The notes: generated by a model from the letters alone, not told the origin. A stretch of DNA of 64,000 bases from Chondrinema litorale (GCF_026250525.1 NZ_CP111043.1:3485001-3549000); one strand, 5' to 3'. Counted from the stretch's first letter, positions 27,042 to 36,700 are shown. Program-made: numbers and translations.

Positions 27042-28847
27042 ATGTGGCAAGGTGTAGCATTCAAAATCCGTAGAGTATTTACTACTTTTTTAAAGTGGCG
27101 TATTCGGCATTTAGACGATCACCGATTTATAATTATTCTCAGCGTTTTTTTGGGTTTTGAAACAGGAATTATTGTAGTTCTGCTAAAGCGTTTAATCTAT
27201 TTTATTAAAGATTTACTCGATGCAACTTGGGAATGGGTAATAGATGAACGGGTTTTGTATTTGTTGCTACCCGTTGTTGGAATTGTTATAACCTTGTTAG
27301 TTGTAAAGTTTTTTGCCGGAGGAAAACTAGACAGAGGTATTTCCTTTATCCTCTATTCAATCGGGAGAAACAATTCTGTAATTAAAGCCAAGCATAAATA
27401 TTTACAGGTAATTACCAGTGCATTTACAGTCGGCTTTGGTGGCTCTGTAGGTTTGGAGGCACCAGTGGTGGTTACTGGAGCCGCTTGGGGATCTTACTAT
27501 GGCAAGCTTTTTCATTTAAATCACAGGCAAACAACTATTCTAATTGGTTGTGGTGCAGCTGCTGCAATTTCTGCCATTTTCAATGCACCTGTAGCCGGGG
27601 TAATTTTTGTAATGGAGGTCATCATTGCCAACATTAACATTGTGTTTATTGTCCCTTTGTTAATTTCTGCGGTAATGGGCACTTTCATTTCCGACTTGCT
27701 AATGGGAGAAGATGCTTTTTTCAGGTTTACAACTACGGAAGATGTTAGAAATATAGAATTGCTCTTTTTTGTCATTCTCGGTATTATCTGTGGAATGTTA
27801 TCGATCTATTTTAACACAGCAATTTACTGGGTACAAAACAAGATTATCCACATCAGGAATCAATCTAAAAAAATGTTTCTAGGTGGAATAATGCTAGGCT
27901 TAATGATTCTGGTATTACCCACATTATATGGTGAAGGATATATTACGCTTACTCAACTGATTAAAGGTGATGAATGGGCTGTATTTAAAAATACCATATT
28001 TGAGTCGTTTGCAGGGAATCAATGGCTTTTAGTTGTATTTCTGTTGCTAAGTATGATGCTAAAAGTAGTAGCTGCCGGACTTACCAGAGCATTAGGCGGC
28101 GTTGGGGGTGTATTTGCACCCGCTATGTTTACTGGTGGTTTAGCCGGTTTCATCTTTGCCAGAGTTCTAAATCTTATATTCCCTGAATTAGCGCTTTCCG
28201 AAATTAATTTCTTATTGGTAGGTATGGCTGGAGTGAGTTCTGGCCTGTTGCATTCTCCTTTAACTAAAATATTTTTGGTGGCTGAGATTACACAGGGCTA
28301 TGAGCTGTTAGTTCCTCTAATGATATTGGCGGCGGTTTCTTTTGCGGTAAAAGTTTATTTCGATTCTCATTCTTTCTATACAAAAGAATTGGCAAAAAGG
28401 GGAGATTACATTTTAAATGATAAGGATAAAACAGTGCTACAAGATATTAAAATGGCTTCTGTAATAGAAAGAAATTTTGTAAGTGTGCACGAAGATCAAA
28501 AGCTAGGAGATTTGGTAAATGCCATTGCCAAGTCTGAACGGAATATTTTTCCAGTAGTTGGAGAGAATAGAAGTTTAAAGGGTATTATTCTTTTAAACGA
28601 TGTTAGAAAGCTGATTTTTAAGCCTGAACTATATAAAGAAAAAGAGATTAAGTACTTGATGAAAAAGCCACCAGCAGTAATTGAGATCGGAGAGAAGATG
28701 GAATCTGTAATGGATAAGTTTGATAAAACCAATGCTTGGAATTTACCAGTTACCAACAATGGCCAGTATGAAGGTTTTCTCTCAAAATCTAAAATATTTT
28801 CTATCTATAGAAGTCAATTAAAAACACTCTCTAAAGAACTAGGCTAA
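27042..28847 (+). CDS. CLC-family chloride channel/transporter with CBS domains
   Basis: This 601-residue protein has a CLC membrane domain to about residue 445 and two CBS domains after it. The gating glutamate is E139 in G-G-S-V-G-L-E-A-P. The anion-filter segment G-G-V-F-A-P-A-M-F is intact, and I-F-N-A-P-V-A-G-V-I-F-V-M-E-V-I aligns with helix H. There the residue matching the E. coli proton glutamate E203 is Val, as in CLC channels, so proton coupling is doubtful. The GSGIP segment is not recognisable. GGGGAGG lies one base before the ATG, too close for a normal ribosome site. It overlaps the convergent kinase by 9 bases. Confidence 0.92.
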   Translation: MWQGVAFKIRRVFTTFLKWRIRHLDDHRFIIILSVFLGFETGIIVVLLKRLIYFIKDLLDATWEWVIDERVLYLLLPVVGIVITLLVVKFFAGGKLDRGISFILYSIGRNNSVIKAKHKYLQVITSAFTVGFGGSVGLEAPVVVTGAAWGSYYGKLFHLNHRQTTILIGCGAAAAISAIFNAPVAGVIFVMEVIIANINIVFIVPLLISAVMGTFISDLLMGEDAFFRFTTTEDVRNIELLFFVILGIICGMLSIYFNTAIYWVQNKIIHIRNQSKKMFLGGIMLGLMILVLPTLYGEGYITLTQLIKGDEWAVFKNTIFESFAGNQWLLVVFLLLSMMLKVVAAGLTRALGGVGGVFAPAMFTGGLAGFIFARVLNLIFPELALSEINFLLVGMAGVSSGLLHSPLTKIFLVAEITQGYELLVPLMILAAVSFAVKVYFDSHSFYTKELAKRGDYILNDKDKTVLQDIKMASVIERNFVSVHEDQKLGDLVNAIAKSERNIFPVVGENRSLKGIILLNDVRKLIFKPELYKEKEIKYLMKKPPAVIEIGEKMESVMDKFDKTNAWNLPVTNNGQYEGFLSKSKIFSIYRSQLKTLSKELG

Positions 28848-31016
28848 AGGTTCCTTTTCTTTCTGTACTGGTATTTGAATGAAAAATGTAGTGCCCTTAC
28901 CAATTTCGCTTTCTACCGAAATATTTCCCTTGTGTTGTTGAATTATACCATAAGAAATGGATAATCCAAGGCCGGTACCTTGCCCGATTTCTTTAGTGGT
29001 AAAGAAGGGCTCGAATATCTTATTTTGGTCCTCTTCTGAAATGCCAGTTCCATTATCTTTAATCGTAATCTCAACAAATACTTGCTCTTCTACAGTAATG
29101 TTTTTGGTGCCAATTTGAATAATACCATTGCCACCAATAGCTTGGATTGAGTTGGTAAGCAAATTCATAAATACCTGATTGAGTTTTCCGGGCAAACAGA
29201 AAATGGTAGGGTCTGCTTGAAAATCTTTCTTAATTTCTATTTTATTTTTGATTTTGTTATGCAGCAAAATAAGGGAAGAGTTGATGCCTTCGTGTAAATT
29301 CATTTCTTGAAACTCGTCTGCATCTGATCGGGAAAAATACCTCAAACCTTTTACAATTTCTTTGGTTCGAGTAGCTCCTTCTTCTAGACCTTGAATCAGT
29401 GTTTCGACTTCTTCGAATAGAAAGGCTGTATCATACTCCTCTTTTAGCTCAAGTAATTCTTTTATCACTTCATCAGCATTGCCATCATTATCTTCAATTT
29501 TATCAATAATGAATTTTAGCTCGTCAATGTCTTTTCTGAGTGGAGAGATATTACCAGAAATAAAATTGACTGGGTTATTAATTTCGTGGGCAATACCAGC
29601 AGTTAACTGCCCTAGCGAAGCCATTTTTTCAGACTGAATTAATTTAGATTGTGTGTTTTGCAGTTTATCTAAACTTTGTTGCAGCTCATCATTTTTCTCA
29701 CTAATTAACTTTGTTCTTTCATTTACTTTTTCTTCTAATTCTTTATGGACTTTTTTCTGTAAAACCTCATTCTTTTTATAAATATCAATCAGTTGTTGTT
29801 GCGCTCTTTCTCTGTTGCGTTCATTTAAACTGTAGCGAAAACTTAAACCAATAGAGAAAATAATAATTTCTATAATGATGCATATCTGCAAAAAGTAAGG
29901 ATTAGGAGGCAGTGGATAAGAAAGAATGCCACTGAGAACCATATAAGTTCCCCCAAGTATTACCAATAATGAACCTGCCAAAAAGTAATTATAAACCTTA
30001 GAACTCTTTCTGTAAGTATTTACAAGAATGAAGAAAATGAATAGAAAGCTAATGAAGTTATAGGCAAAGTTGATTTTAAGATACAACTCAAAGTGTATAA
30101 ACATTAAAACGACCGAAAGAACCTGAAAACCTATATTCCAGTAAATCCATTTCTTAACCAATTTATCTATTTCAGGAAAACTCTTTTTCATATTGATAAA
30201 CAATCTGAAAAACTGGATATAGAGTAGCAGTGCAGGGTTAGATATCCACAAGGAATAAAAATCTATTCTAGGAAAACTTTGAAAAAGAAACTGATCGCCA
30301 AACTCAAAAAACCTTAAAAACAGCAACGAAGCTGAAGCAACATATAAGGTATAATACAGATAAGCTTTGTCTTTTAATGATAAATAAAAGAAGAAGTTGG
30401 TTAGAAGCATCATCCAAAGAAAGCCTTGAAAAGTACCTTGAGTAAGATTAGATTCTGCCTTATTTTCCAGCCATTTTTCATATGGCATCATTCTAAAATT
30501 GGTAAGTACAACAGAGAGATTTAGGTCGTTTTTTACTTTTATGTAGTAAGTATTTATCTTGTCTTTTTTCAGTTTAAAGCGTACGTTGAGTTCACCTCCT
30601 TTATTAATTTGCCTTTCATCACCCGGAACAAACTCACCGGTGATATGCTCTAAGAATTTATCATTATCATTTTTTTCATAGAATTTAACTTCACTAATGT
30701 TTCTAAAAAACATCACCATGGTTTCATCGTCTGGCAAATGACTTAGTATATTGAGCTTTATCCAATGTGAATGAAAGCTTTCAAGTTTATTATCTTTATT
30801 CTCAAATGGATGGAAGCTGTATTTAAAATCTGTTGAAACTATGTCATCGATTGTTTGCTCATTAGACTCATCTGTAAAGTAGGAGATACTGGCATGTGGT
30901 AAAGTATATTCTTCTTTGTATTCGTCAATTACAATTACTGTGGTTGAATTATCTTGCGCTGCTACTTTTGTAAAAAGCAAAAGCAGAAGTAATAAACAAT
31001 TGATGTAGTTCTGCAT
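28839..31016 (-). CDS. 7TMR-DISM sensor histidine kinase (second of tandem pair)
   Basis: This 725-residue kinase has a signal peptide (about 1-20) and a periplasmic 7TMR-DISM extracellular domain (about 30-180). A seven-helix membrane domain spans about 195-398 and a coiled coil 400-465. HisKA has H477 in L-T-A-G-I-A-H-E-I-N-N-P, and the HATPase carries D-N-G-T-G-I and G-T-G-L-G-L-S. DISM domains are thought to bind sugars or other small ligands. It lies 9 bases downstream of a paralogue, so the two are one operon. It has no receiver domain and needs a separate response regulator. Confidence 0.93.
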   Translation of the reverse strand: MQNYINCLLLLLLLFTKVAAQDNSTTVIVIDEYKEEYTLPHASISYFTDESNEQTIDDIVSTDFKYSFHPFENKDNKLESFHSHWIKLNILSHLPDDETMVMFFRNISEVKFYEKNDNDKFLEHITGEFVPGDERQINKGGELNVRFKLKKDKINTYYIKVKNDLNLSVVLTNFRMMPYEKWLENKAESNLTQGTFQGFLWMMLLTNFFFYLSLKDKAYLYYTLYVASASLLFLRFFEFGDQFLFQSFPRIDFYSLWISNPALLLYIQFFRLFINMKKSFPEIDKLVKKWIYWNIGFQVLSVVLMFIHFELYLKINFAYNFISFLFIFFILVNTYRKSSKVYNYFLAGSLLVILGGTYMVLSGILSYPLPPNPYFLQICIIIEIIIFSIGLSFRYSLNERNRERAQQQLIDIYKKNEVLQKKVHKELEEKVNERTKLISEKNDELQQSLDKLQNTQSKLIQSEKMASLGQLTAGIAHEINNPVNFISGNISPLRKDIDELKFIIDKIEDNDGNADEVIKELLELKEEYDTAFLFEEVETLIQGLEEGATRTKEIVKGLRYFSRSDADEFQEMNLHEGINSSLILLHNKIKNKIEIKKDFQADPTIFCLPGKLNQVFMNLLTNSIQAIGGNGIIQIGTKNITVEEQVFVEITIKDNGTGISEEDQNKIFEPFFTTKEIGQGTGLGLSISYGIIQQHKGNISVESEIGKGTTFFIQIPVQKEKEPLA

Positions 31017-31025
31017 TTTTGGTAA

Positions 31026-33323
31026 TTAAGTTTGTTGTGTTATGGGAAGCTCTATAGTAAAGCTGCTTCCTATACCTGGTTTACTGCTGGCAGTTATATT
31101 ACCTCCATGTTGTTGTATAATTCCATAGGTAATAGAAAGCCCTAAACCCGATCCTTTCCCCACTTCTTTAGTTGTAAAAAATGGCTCAAAAATATGATTA
31201 AGCACCCTTTTTGGCATGCCTTTGCCATTATCTTCAAAGACAATTTTAACTAATTCTTTACTGTTTTTTTGTATTAAATTTGTGCTAATCGTTACTTTTC
31301 CATCTCCGTTGAGCGCATCTATAGCATTATCGAGTAAATTCATAAATGCTTGATTAAGCTGACCCGGATAACACTCAATCAATGGAATTTGCTCATCAAA
31401 GTTTTTTATCAATTCAACATTTCTTCTCAGCTTATTACTAAGCAAAAGCAAGGTGTTGTTAATCCCATTGTGAATATCAGCCTTTTTAATTGTGTCTTCA
31501 TTTAACCTTGAGAAACTTTTTAACCCAGCAACAATAGCTTTTGTTCTGTTAGCGCCAATTTCAATTCCATTAAGCAAGCTTTCGATTTCTTCTAAAAGAT
31601 AAGTAGCATCGAGGTCTTCTTTTTTCTGATGGGCTAGTGTTAACTGTTCTGGTAAGGTTTCGCCAACTTGCAATTTAAAGTAACATTCTAGTAGTTCTTT
31701 AATTTCTGCCAAGTCGGTTTTGAGCGGTTTTACATTAGAAGAAACAAAATTGATTGGGTTATTAATTTCGTGTGCAATGCCTGCAGTAAGCTGCCCTAAG
31801 GAGGCCATTTTTTCAGATCGAACTAAAGATTCCTGCGCTTTTTTTAATTGGGTGTATGCATCTTCAGCAGCAACTTTCTGCGCACTTATTTCTGTATTGG
31901 CTTCTTTGAGCTTTTCCGACTGACTTATAATTTCTGTTTTCTGTTCTTCTATCTCTCTGGTGCGTTCTTGTACTTTGCTCTCAAGCTCATCTTTAATTTT
32001 TGCTTGTAGACTCTCATTTTTTCGCAGTTGTAAAATGAGTTTTTCCTGATAGTTCTGTTTCTCGTATTCATTTACCCTAATTCGGTAGCCAAGACCCATA
32101 GAAAAACTCAGAATTTCCAACACTACGCCTGCTTGTATAAAGTATCCAGATTCTGAGCCAGCTATTCCATATTCAACAAAAGAATTACTCCAACTTAATG
32201 CAGCCAAAAATACACCCAAGTAAAGAAAGAATGTACCGATAGTGAAATACTTCATCAGCAGACTTCCTTTTTTGTAGATAAACAAAAGTGTAAAGAAGTT
32301 GAAAATGCTTTCTATTCCAAATAGAATTTCTGAATGCTCGAATGGGAAGTGATTTGTTTGTTTGGTATAAATGATGGCAAGACCATAAAACATGAATGTA
32401 ACCTTTACAGCCATCCAAAAAAGTATTCCTTTATCCCATTTGGGTAAAAACTTTCTAGTTTGTAAAAAGTGCCTTAAAAACTGAAAGTAAAAAACCGTAA
32501 CCAAAGAAGAGGCAGCAAAACTTGTATAGAAAGGCAAGTCTGGATAATTAAAAAATATGCTATGTAGGTTAAAGTCAAAATAATTATAAAACAGAATGGA
32601 GAGCGATAAGAGGTATAAAGCATAATACACATAGGTTCTATCTCTCACAGAAATAAAGATAGAAAGATTGTATAAAAGCATTATCCAGATTATTCCCTGA
32701 AAAAAGCCTTGTGATAAGTTTCGCTGATATATAAACTGATGCCATTCTTCTGGGCTTTTTAGCGCAATATTGAAGTAACTGTACATATTAGGCACAGTTT
32801 GGAGACGTATATAAAAAGTGAAATTCTCCTTTGCTGAAGGTATTAGTATTTTAACTTTATTCCCTCTTTCTGTTTGTACATCTCTGTCTGGTACTTTTAC
32901 TAATAAACCTGTTTTCTTTAGCTCAAAACCACCATTTTCATTTTCTGTATAAACATCAAGCGTCTTTCCTGTACCCAAGATTAAGAACCATTCGCTATCG
33001 TATTTTAAACTGTTTTTTAAGGTCACTTTTGCCCAATAACATCCTTGGTTTTCTAAGGCTCGGTAATAGTCTTCCCTATAAGGAATATCTTGGTAGGTTT
33101 TAAAGTTTGGAGCAAACTCAGCAGCAGCTACCTGCTGAATGTTGTAAGTACAGAGGGAGTCGTAGAAATAATCTATGTATTCGGTAATATAAAAAGTGCC
33201 ATCTTTCTGCTCTAGCATAAAGGTATCTGCTGGATGCACTTTTGCCTGATGGTAAAAGTCTTGCGCCAACAAATACTGTGAGTTTAAAAAGATATAAAAA
33301 ATGAGAAAGATGTATTTCAGCAT
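31026..33323 (-). CDS. 7TMR-DISM sensor histidine kinase (first of tandem pair)
   Basis: This 765-residue protein has the same architecture as the next gene: signal peptide (1-20), periplasmic DISM domain (about 30-190), and seven-helix region (about 205-415). A longer coiled coil (420-500) precedes HisKA with H518 in L-T-A-G-I-A-H-E-I-N-N-P and a complete HATPase domain (D-N-G-K-G-M, G-S-G-L-G-L-S). The cytoplasmic halves are much more alike than the sensor halves, which suggests duplication followed by change of ligand. It is divergent from the Crp/Fnr and NtrC-type regulator genes, which are the closest candidate partners. Confidence 0.93.
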   Translation of the reverse strand: MLKYIFLIFYIFLNSQYLLAQDFYHQAKVHPADTFMLEQKDGTFYITEYIDYFYDSLCTYNIQQVAAAEFAPNFKTYQDIPYREDYYRALENQGCYWAKVTLKNSLKYDSEWFLILGTGKTLDVYTENENGGFELKKTGLLVKVPDRDVQTERGNKVKILIPSAKENFTFYIRLQTVPNMYSYFNIALKSPEEWHQFIYQRNLSQGFFQGIIWIMLLYNLSIFISVRDRTYVYYALYLLSLSILFYNYFDFNLHSIFFNYPDLPFYTSFAASSLVTVFYFQFLRHFLQTRKFLPKWDKGILFWMAVKVTFMFYGLAIIYTKQTNHFPFEHSEILFGIESIFNFFTLLFIYKKGSLLMKYFTIGTFFLYLGVFLAALSWSNSFVEYGIAGSESGYFIQAGVVLEILSFSMGLGYRIRVNEYEKQNYQEKLILQLRKNESLQAKIKDELESKVQERTREIEEQKTEIISQSEKLKEANTEISAQKVAAEDAYTQLKKAQESLVRSEKMASLGQLTAGIAHEINNPINFVSSNVKPLKTDLAEIKELLECYFKLQVGETLPEQLTLAHQKKEDLDATYLLEEIESLLNGIEIGANRTKAIVAGLKSFSRLNEDTIKKADIHNGINNTLLLLSNKLRRNVELIKNFDEQIPLIECYPGQLNQAFMNLLDNAIDALNGDGKVTISTNLIQKNSKELVKIVFEDNGKGMPKRVLNHIFEPFFTTKEVGKGSGLGLSITYGIIQQHGGNITASSKPGIGSSFTIELPITQQT

Positions 33324-33632
33324 AGTTAATTAGAAAAAGTTTGCCAGACCGAATTCGATTTTATACGAGAAATTCAGTTTGATTTTCAGTTAGTTACGCC
33401 CGATTTTTTTAATATTGAAATTTAAATGTCTACTTATTTGTATCTAAAATAAAATAAATAGCTAATTGATTGCTAATTTTATTTTTGTAGTAAGCTATTT
33501 TAAGTTTCTACACAATTATATCTTACAAAGGGGGTAAACTAAAAAACCGGCATTTGTGTCGTGTTATGTAAATGGATTTAATATTTTTATAAGTCAAGAG
33601 GCTTATAACTTTATTACTTAAAACCTTTTCTT
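33324..33632 (+). other. Divergent promoter region of the signalling block
   Basis: No gene is seen in these 309 bases. TATTTTTG at 33480-33487 fits the -7 consensus for the rightward Crp/Fnr gene, but would leave a leader of about 140 bases. Nothing clear is seen for the leftward kinase operon. Confidence 0.45.
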
Positions 33633-34325
33633 ATGTCAACCATTTGGTATTTTGAAAATGTAAACCTCTATAGTGTTCTTTGCCCACATAAAATAAAGCG
33701 CTTTAGCAAACAGCATGCATTCAAAAAGTTTAGCAAAGGAGATTTTATATATTTTAAAGAAGAATATAGCCGTCATATTTATCTGGTGAGCGAAGGTAAA
33801 GTAAAAATAACTACCTACACAGAAGATGGCGAGGAGATGATAAAGGCAATTTTAACCAAAGGAGAAATTTTTGGTGAAATGGCTTTGTTAGGCGAGAAAA
33901 AGCGAAAAGATTTTGCACAAAGTGTATCTGCTAATACTTGTATTTGCCCAATGGAAGTTGATCAGATGTATGACCTAATGCGAGAAAACCAACAGTTTGG
34001 TTTAGCAATACACAAGATTATTGGTTTAAGAATAAGAAAGCTAGAAAGAAGGCTTGAGCTTTTATTCTTTAAAGATGTAAAAACGAGGTTGCTAGATTTT
34101 ATTAAAGAACTCGCACAAGAACAACCTAATAGTCAAAAAGCTGAGCAAATAGAAATTCCTCTGGTATATACCCATAAAGACATTGCTGATTTAATTGGTT
34201 CGCGTAGAGCAACAGTTACCTCTATGCTCAATGAATTGAAAGAAGCTGGTTACATCGATTATTCTAGAAAATCCATTCATATACTAGATAAATCTTTTCT
34301 AAAAGAAGGAGCTCAAGTATCTTGA
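33633..34325 (+). CDS. Crp/Fnr family transcriptional regulator
   Basis: This 230-residue protein has a cyclic-nucleotide-binding fold (about 20-125; F-S-K-G-D-F-I-Y, then G-E-I-F-G-E-M-A-L-L-G). A long dimer helix (125-160) leads to a winged helix-turn-helix (H-K-D-I-A-D-L-I-G-S-R-R-A-T-V-T, about 181-196). The cAMP-contact Arg-Ser pair after G-E-M-A-L-L-G is absent (E-K-K-R-K-D), and there is no Cys cluster for a Fnr iron-sulfur centre, so the effector is unknown. The next gene starts 61 bases later behind a 17-bp dyad. Confidence 0.92.
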   Translation: MSTIWYFENVNLYSVLCPHKIKRFSKQHAFKKFSKGDFIYFKEEYSRHIYLVSEGKVKITTYTEDGEEMIKAILTKGEIFGEMALLGEKKRKDFAQSVSANTCICPMEVDQMYDLMRENQQFGLAIHKIIGLRIRKLERRLELLFFKDVKTRLLDFIKELAQEQPNSQKAEQIEIPLVYTHKDIADLIGSRRATVTSMLNELKEAGYIDYSRKSIHILDKSFLKEGAQVS

Positions 34326-34362
34326 TTTGAGCTTATCATCTCTATAATTCCTTGCTAATAAG

Positions 34363-34379
34363 TGTAACATTTTGTTACA
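34363..34379 (+). promoter_or_regulatory. 17-bp dyad, candidate operator
   Basis: TGTAACATTTTGTTACA is a perfect inverted repeat (7-bp arms, 3-base spacer), placed between the Crp/Fnr gene and the ATG of the response-regulator gene. Its TGT-N11-ACA form is compatible with a CRP-like dimer site. Confidence 0.5.
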
Positions 34380-34386
34380 TTTAAAT

Positions 34387-35757
34387 ATGGAAAAGATCAA
34401 TGGAAATATACTGATCATAGATGATGACCCCGATGTGTTGCATACCGCGAAGATAATTTTTAAAAGAAGATTTAAACTGGTAAAAACCGAAGAAGACCCT
34501 AAACTTATTCCTGTGTTGTTAGAGTCTTACAAGTTTGATGTAATTCTGTTGGATATGAATTATACCAATGGAGCCAAGAGTGGGGCAGAAGGCTTAAAAT
34601 GGTTAAAGCAAGTTCATGAGATGTCTCCATTGAGCAGTGTGGTAGTAATAACTGCTTATGCCGATATTAATTTGGCGGTACAAGCCATGAAAGAAGGTGC
34701 GGTTGATTTTGCTGTTAAACCTTGGGATAATGAGAAACTACTCGCAACAGTAATGTCTGCATACAAACTGAGCCAAAGCCAGAAAGAGGTTTCTGATTTG
34801 CGAAAAAAACAGCGCGCTTTCCATCAAACAATTGCCTCAGACCGAAACATGATCGGTGAGTCGCCAGCCTTTAAAAAGGTTTTGGATACTATTGAGAAGG
34901 TGGCAGATACCGATGCCAGTGTTTTAATATTGGGAGAGAATGGAACCGGAAAAGAGTTGGTCGCTCATGCTTTACACCAATTGTCTGCAAGGCATGGAGA
35001 AGCTTTTGTAAAAGTGGATTTAGGTGCAATACCAGCATCTTTGTTTGAGTCTGAATTATTCGGGCATAACAAAGGTGCTTTTACCGATGCACGAGCAGAT
35101 AGAGAAGGTCGCTTCGAAATAGCAGATAAGGGTTCACTTTTTCTCGATGAGATTGCCAATCTTTCTTTGCCCTTACAAGCAAAATTGCTTTCGGTTTTGC
35201 AGAATAGAGAAATATTTAGAGTTGGCTCAAGTACAGCCATTCCAATAGATGTTCGGCTGATTTGTGCTACCAATGTTTCTTTAGAAGACCTCCACACTGA
35301 GAATAAGTTTAGGCAAGACTTACTTTACAGGCTTAATACGGTAGAGATTATGATTCCACCACTCAGAGAAAGAAAAGAAGATATTCCTTTACTTATCAAT
35401 CATTTTTTTGAGATACATAAAAATAAATACCGCAAACCGGAGCTGGAAGTCAATCAGGCTGCAATGAAGCGACTAATGAACTACAACTGGCCGGGAAACA
35501 TCCGTGAATTACAACATGCTATTGAAAGGGCAGTGATCATGGCAGATACCGATCAGTTACAAATCAGCGATTTCATTTTAAAGGAAAATCAAGGAAAAGG
35601 TAAAGACGACTCAAGCAACCTAAATATGGAAGAAGTAGAGAAAAAAGCGCTCATCACTTCCATTCAGAAACATCACGGAAACTTGAGTAAAGTTGCCAAT
35701 GAGCTTGGTTTGAGTCGTCCTACGATTTACAGAAAAATGAAGAAGTATGGAATCTAG
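34387..35757 (+). CDS. NtrC-type sigma-54-dependent response regulator
   Basis: From ATG 34387 the protein has 456 residues; an in-frame TTG 15 bases earlier lies inside the dyad and is unlikely. The receiver domain (7-125) has D12, D13, D14 and phospho-site D56. The AAA+ domain (about 155-380) has Walker A G-E-N-G-T-G-K-E (183-190), Walker B L-F-L-D-E-I (251-256) and the sigma-54 loop as GAFTDA, not GAFTGA. A Fis-type helix-turn-helix ends the protein (about 430-456, L-S-R-P-T-I-Y-R-K). It should switch on sigma-54 promoters when phosphorylated, perhaps by the nearby DISM kinases. The last 4 bases overlap the convergent hydrolase. Confidence 0.93.
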   Translation: MEKINGNILIIDDDPDVLHTAKIIFKRRFKLVKTEEDPKLIPVLLESYKFDVILLDMNYTNGAKSGAEGLKWLKQVHEMSPLSSVVVITAYADINLAVQAMKEGAVDFAVKPWDNEKLLATVMSAYKLSQSQKEVSDLRKKQRAFHQTIASDRNMIGESPAFKKVLDTIEKVADTDASVLILGENGTGKELVAHALHQLSARHGEAFVKVDLGAIPASLFESELFGHNKGAFTDARADREGRFEIADKGSLFLDEIANLSLPLQAKLLSVLQNREIFRVGSSTAIPIDVRLICATNVSLEDLHTENKFRQDLLYRLNTVEIMIPPLRERKEDIPLLINHFFEIHKNKYRKPELEVNQAAMKRLMNYNWPGNIRELQHAIERAVIMADTDQLQISDFILKENQGKGKDDSSNLNMEEVEKKALITSIQKHHGNLSKVANELGLSRPTIYRKMKKYGI

Positions 35758-36668
35758 TTTTCAATAAATTCTACTACCTTCTCAATTACTTCTCTGTCTT
35801 TTATAATCTTATAATGGCCTTTGCCTTCGGTTACCAGATATTCAATATGTGGATTAGCCGCAAATATATTTTTGCTGTATTCGAAAGGTAGAACATTATC
35901 TGTTTTATCGTGTACAAGCATGGTTTTATTCACTCTGGCAGTATTGAGTCTGTTGGCAATTACATAGTTTTCAATAGACCTGTTAGTTATTTGCTCTACT
36001 AACACCTCAAAATGATTTTGAACTGGTTTCGGTATATGCAAAAGGTTATAAAAGTTATTAAAAATATCTTGCAACTTGTTAGGCGAGGTTACCATAATTA
36101 ATTTTTCTATGGCAATACTGTTATCTGGTTCAGAGAGCAAAGTGCTTGTAGCTCCACTGCCAAAAGAGTGAGTAATTATGTGATCTACTTTTCCTGTTTC
36201 ATTAATAATGGCTTCAATTACCTTCCCAAAGTCAATCATGTTGGTCATTTTACCTTCAGAATTACCATGAGCAGGGCCATCAAATGCCAATACCTGATAG
36301 CCCATTTCTAACAATGGAGGCACAAAATTTTGTAAATGAGCAGCTTTAGATTCCCAACCGTGTACCAGTAAAACCTTGGGGCCTGTTTTTCCCCATGCAT
36401 AACATTGTATTTTGCGATTGCGATGACTTATCGTAAACAGACGCGCTTCATCCATAATAACAGATGGCTTTTTCTTACTTTTAATCTTCCTTGGCGAGGC
36501 AAATAGCTTAAATGCAATCTTGGCAGATGTTCTTGGAGCGAGTGGACCTAAACCTTTAAATCCGGTTCTAATCAAATGAAAATAGAAGGGTACTTTATCT
36601 TCAGAAGATACAGGAACCTTTGATTTACGTAATGATTTTACTGATGAGGTAATTCTATTACTGCTCAT
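35754..36668 (-). CDS. Alpha/beta hydrolase controlled by a TetR-type operator
   Basis: This 304-residue protein has a basic N-terminal extension of about 95 residues (SKVPVSSEDK, later S-P-R-K-I-K-S-K-K-K) and then an alpha/beta hydrolase core: V-L-L-V-H-G-W-E-S, nucleophile in I-T-H-S-F-G-S-G, and His in G-K-G-H-Y-K. The Gly before H-S is Thr. There is no signal peptide. A TetR-type operator lies 33 bases ahead of its ATG and the TetR gene is just upstream, so it is probably repressed until an inducer appears. The substrate is unknown. Confidence 0.88.
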   Translation of the reverse strand: MSSNRITSSVKSLRKSKVPVSSEDKVPFYFHLIRTGFKGLGPLAPRTSAKIAFKLFASPRKIKSKKKPSVIMDEARLFTISHRNRKIQCYAWGKTGPKVLLVHGWESKAAHLQNFVPPLLEMGYQVLAFDGPAHGNSEGKMTNMIDFGKVIEAIINETGKVDHIITHSFGSGATSTLLSEPDNSIAIEKLIMVTSPNKLQDIFNNFYNLLHIPKPVQNHFEVLVEQITNRSIENYVIANRLNTARVNKTMLVHDKTDNVLPFEYSKNIFAANPHIEYLVTEGKGHYKIIKDREVIEKVVEFIEN

Positions 36669-36700
36669 AATTTAATTGGGTTGTGTTTAGTAAGAAAAAA

